From: Bacteroides sp. UBA939
GTDB lineage: Bacteria; Bacteroidota; Bacteroidia; Bacteroidales; Bacteroidaceae
Direction of reading: 5' to 3'
Assembly (NCBI RefSeq): GCF_002293435.1
Contig: NZ_DBDF01000198.1
Span: 8,718-32,460 of the forward strand
DNA length: 23,743 nt
Positions 22,552-23,743 of this stretch are shown piece after piece. The stretch's first letter is position 1, and the number at the start of each line of letters is the position of its first letter. Under the pieces are notes generated by a model that had not been told where the DNA came from, ran no database searches, and worked only from the letters and a program-made list of their open reading frames with translations. Position numbers and translations under genes: made by a program.

Positions 22552-22645
22552 TATCTTTATTGGGAAATGAGCCGAATCGTTCTCACCGATAAATTATCAT
22601 TTAGTGCTATTATTGTAGATAAGCGTTATTAATTCTAAACATCAA

Positions 22646-23725
22646 ATGGAGAAACCGGAAAAGCGGGTATTGGTAGGCATGAGCGGCGGTATAGACAGTA
22701 CCGCTACCTGCTTGATGCTGAAAGAGCAGGGGTACGAGATAGTTGGTCTCACCATGTGGGTATGGGGAGATGAACCTGTTGAAGCCCGCCGGCTTGCCGA
22801 TACTATGGGCATTGAACATTATATAGTGGACGAGCGCGAAACCTTCCGCAAAGTAATCGTGCAGAATTTTATAGACGAATACTGCCGGGGACGGACACCG
22901 AACCCTTGCGTAATGTGTAATCCCCTGTTTAAATTCCGAATCCTTGCAGAGTGGGCAGATAAACTGGAGTGCGCCTTTATAGCTACCGGGCATTACTCCC
23001 GCCCGGAAGAACGGAACGGGAAAACATACATCGTTGCCGGAGATGACGACAGGAAAGACCAGTCTTATTTCCTCTGGCAACTGGGACAGGAAGTGCTGAA
23101 ACGGTGCATTTTCCCCCTGGGTACATATACCAAAGTGAAAGTACGCGAATACTTGCGCGCAAAAGGCTATCAGTTGAAGGCCGAAGAAGGGGAGAGCATG
23201 GAAGTATGCTTCATTAAAGGCGATTACCGCGACTTCCTGCGCGAGCATTCTCCTGAGATAGACCGTGAAATCGGTGCCGGATGGTTCGTCAACTCCGAAG
23301 GGGTGAAGTTGGGAGAGCATAAGGGGTTTCCTTACTATACCATCGGCCAGCGGAAAGGTCTGGATATCGCCTTGGGCAAACCGGCTTATGTATTGAAAAT
23401 CAATTCGCAGAAGAATACAGTGATGCTGGGCGACGCTGAACAACTGAGAACCGAATATATGCTTGCCGAACAAGACAACATAGTAGACGGGCAAGAGTTC
23501 TTCTCCGCTCCTGATTTAACGGTGCGCATCCGCTATCGCAGCAAACCGATTCCCTGCACTGTAAAGCGCCTGGAGGATGGACGTTTGTTTGTACACTTCC
23601 TGACTGAAGCATCGGCCATTGCACCCGGTCAGTCCGCCGTGTTCTATATAGGCAGGCGGGTAGTGGGCGGCTCGTTCATTGCATCGCAGCGGGGCATCGG
23701 GTTGGTGATTGCAGAGAATTTATGA
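22646..23725 (+). CDS. mnmA: MnmA-type tRNA 2-thiouridine(34) synthase
   Basis: The 359-residue ATP pyrophosphatase adds sulfur to U34 of Lys, Glu and Gln tRNAs. The PP-loop is SGGIDS (13-18). The first cysteine region reads NPCVMCNPLFKF (86-97), with C88 and C91, and the second catalytic cysteine is C188 in EVCFI. ATGHYSR (113-119) is the usual tRNA/ATP site segment. E. coli MnmA has Asp where C88 stands, so this is the CxxC form. Bacteroidales often encode more than one MnmA homologue, so this may be the second copy; tRNA specificity could differ. The next start codon overlaps the stop (ATGA). Confidence 0.93.
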   Translation: MEKPEKRVLVGMSGGIDSTATCLMLKEQGYEIVGLTMWVWGDEPVEARRLADTMGIEHYIVDERETFRKVIVQNFIDEYCRGRTPNPCVMCNPLFKFRILAEWADKLECAFIATGHYSRPEERNGKTYIVAGDDDRKDQSYFLWQLGQEVLKRCIFPLGTYTKVKVREYLRAKGYQLKAEEGESMEVCFIKGDYRDFLREHSPEIDREIGAGWFVNSEGVKLGEHKGFPYYTIGQRKGLDIALGKPAYVLKINSQKNTVMLGDAEQLRTEYMLAEQDNIVDGQEFFSAPDLTVRIRYRSKPIPCTVKRLEDGRLFVHFLTEASAIAPGQSAVFYIGRRVVGGSFIASQRGIGLVIAENL

Positions 23726-23743
23726 ATGATAATATAGCGAAAC
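23722..23743 (+). CDS. Possible start of the next gene, cut by the window end
   Basis: An ATG at 23722 overlaps the mnmA stop (ATGA) and stays open to the window end, reading MNDNIAK. Only seven codons are visible, so the call rests on the typical 4-bp overlap and may be wrong. Confidence 0.35.

Noticed and set aside
22610..23494. Long minus-strand open frame (294 codons) opposite mnmA
   Set aside because: Antisense shadow of a well-supported gene; no signal, domain or start context supports it.

Overview
The window reads as a chromosomal segment of a gut Bacteroides or close relative. Supporting signs are a PorV-type outer-membrane protein, secreted proteins ending their signal peptides in AQ/FSQ, Bacteroidales -7 boxes (TAnnTTTG), an OprP/O-type porin, a DUF4846 protein, an AAA-ATPase_like/PD-(D/E)XK protein and almost no Shine-Dalgarno sites. 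No rRNA, tRNA, integrase, transposase or CRISPR array was seen.

Layout. Positions 1-209 hold a hairpin and a short tccg repeat ahead of porV (210-1379). An AAA-ATPase_like/nuclease-fold protein (1508-3235) is followed by ispF (3269-3748), a secreted metallophosphoesterase (3770-4792) and a set made of a Gfo/Idh/MocA oxidoreductase, thiD and a ThiE/TenI-family protein (4878-7474). A DUF6155-like gene (7585-8094) ends in an intrinsic terminator. On the minus strand a TPP riboswitch (about 11633-11708) leads thiE-thiC-thi4 (11558-8246). The thiazole enzyme is a Thi4-type ADP-thiazole synthase with His at the sulfur-donor position; no ThiG, ThiH, ThiF or ThiS is present here. Together with thiD and the TenI-like gene this is a thiamine cluster split over two converging transcripts.

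The most unusual part is 11793-15796 on the minus strand. A putative surface lipoprotein carries a C-terminal JAMM/JAB metallopeptidase motif behind a Gly/Ser-rich linker. It is followed by four tandem paralogs of a small secreted protein of about 180 residues. The paralogs share nearly identical ends but differ in the middle, are separated by conserved spacers with a covarying hairpin, and are followed by a 34-bp remnant of a fifth copy. The arrangement resembles an effector with an expanded partner or immunity array, but that role is inferred.

Beyond this lies an 859-bp gene-free stretch with two 22-bp repeat arrays. Next come, on the minus strand, a ClbS/DfsB-like protein with an AraC/GyrI-like regulator (16656-18065) and a protein with an ExoX C-terminal-like motif (18164-19021). 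A DUF4846 protein (19140-19943, plus) converges on a porin (19940-21007, minus). The 566-bp porin upstream region carries the same TATACGACTGA-type inverted repeats as the earlier gene-free stretch. A secreted protein of unknown function (21574-22551), an MnmA-type tRNA 2-thiolase with a CxxC motif (22646-23725) and the start of another gene close the window.
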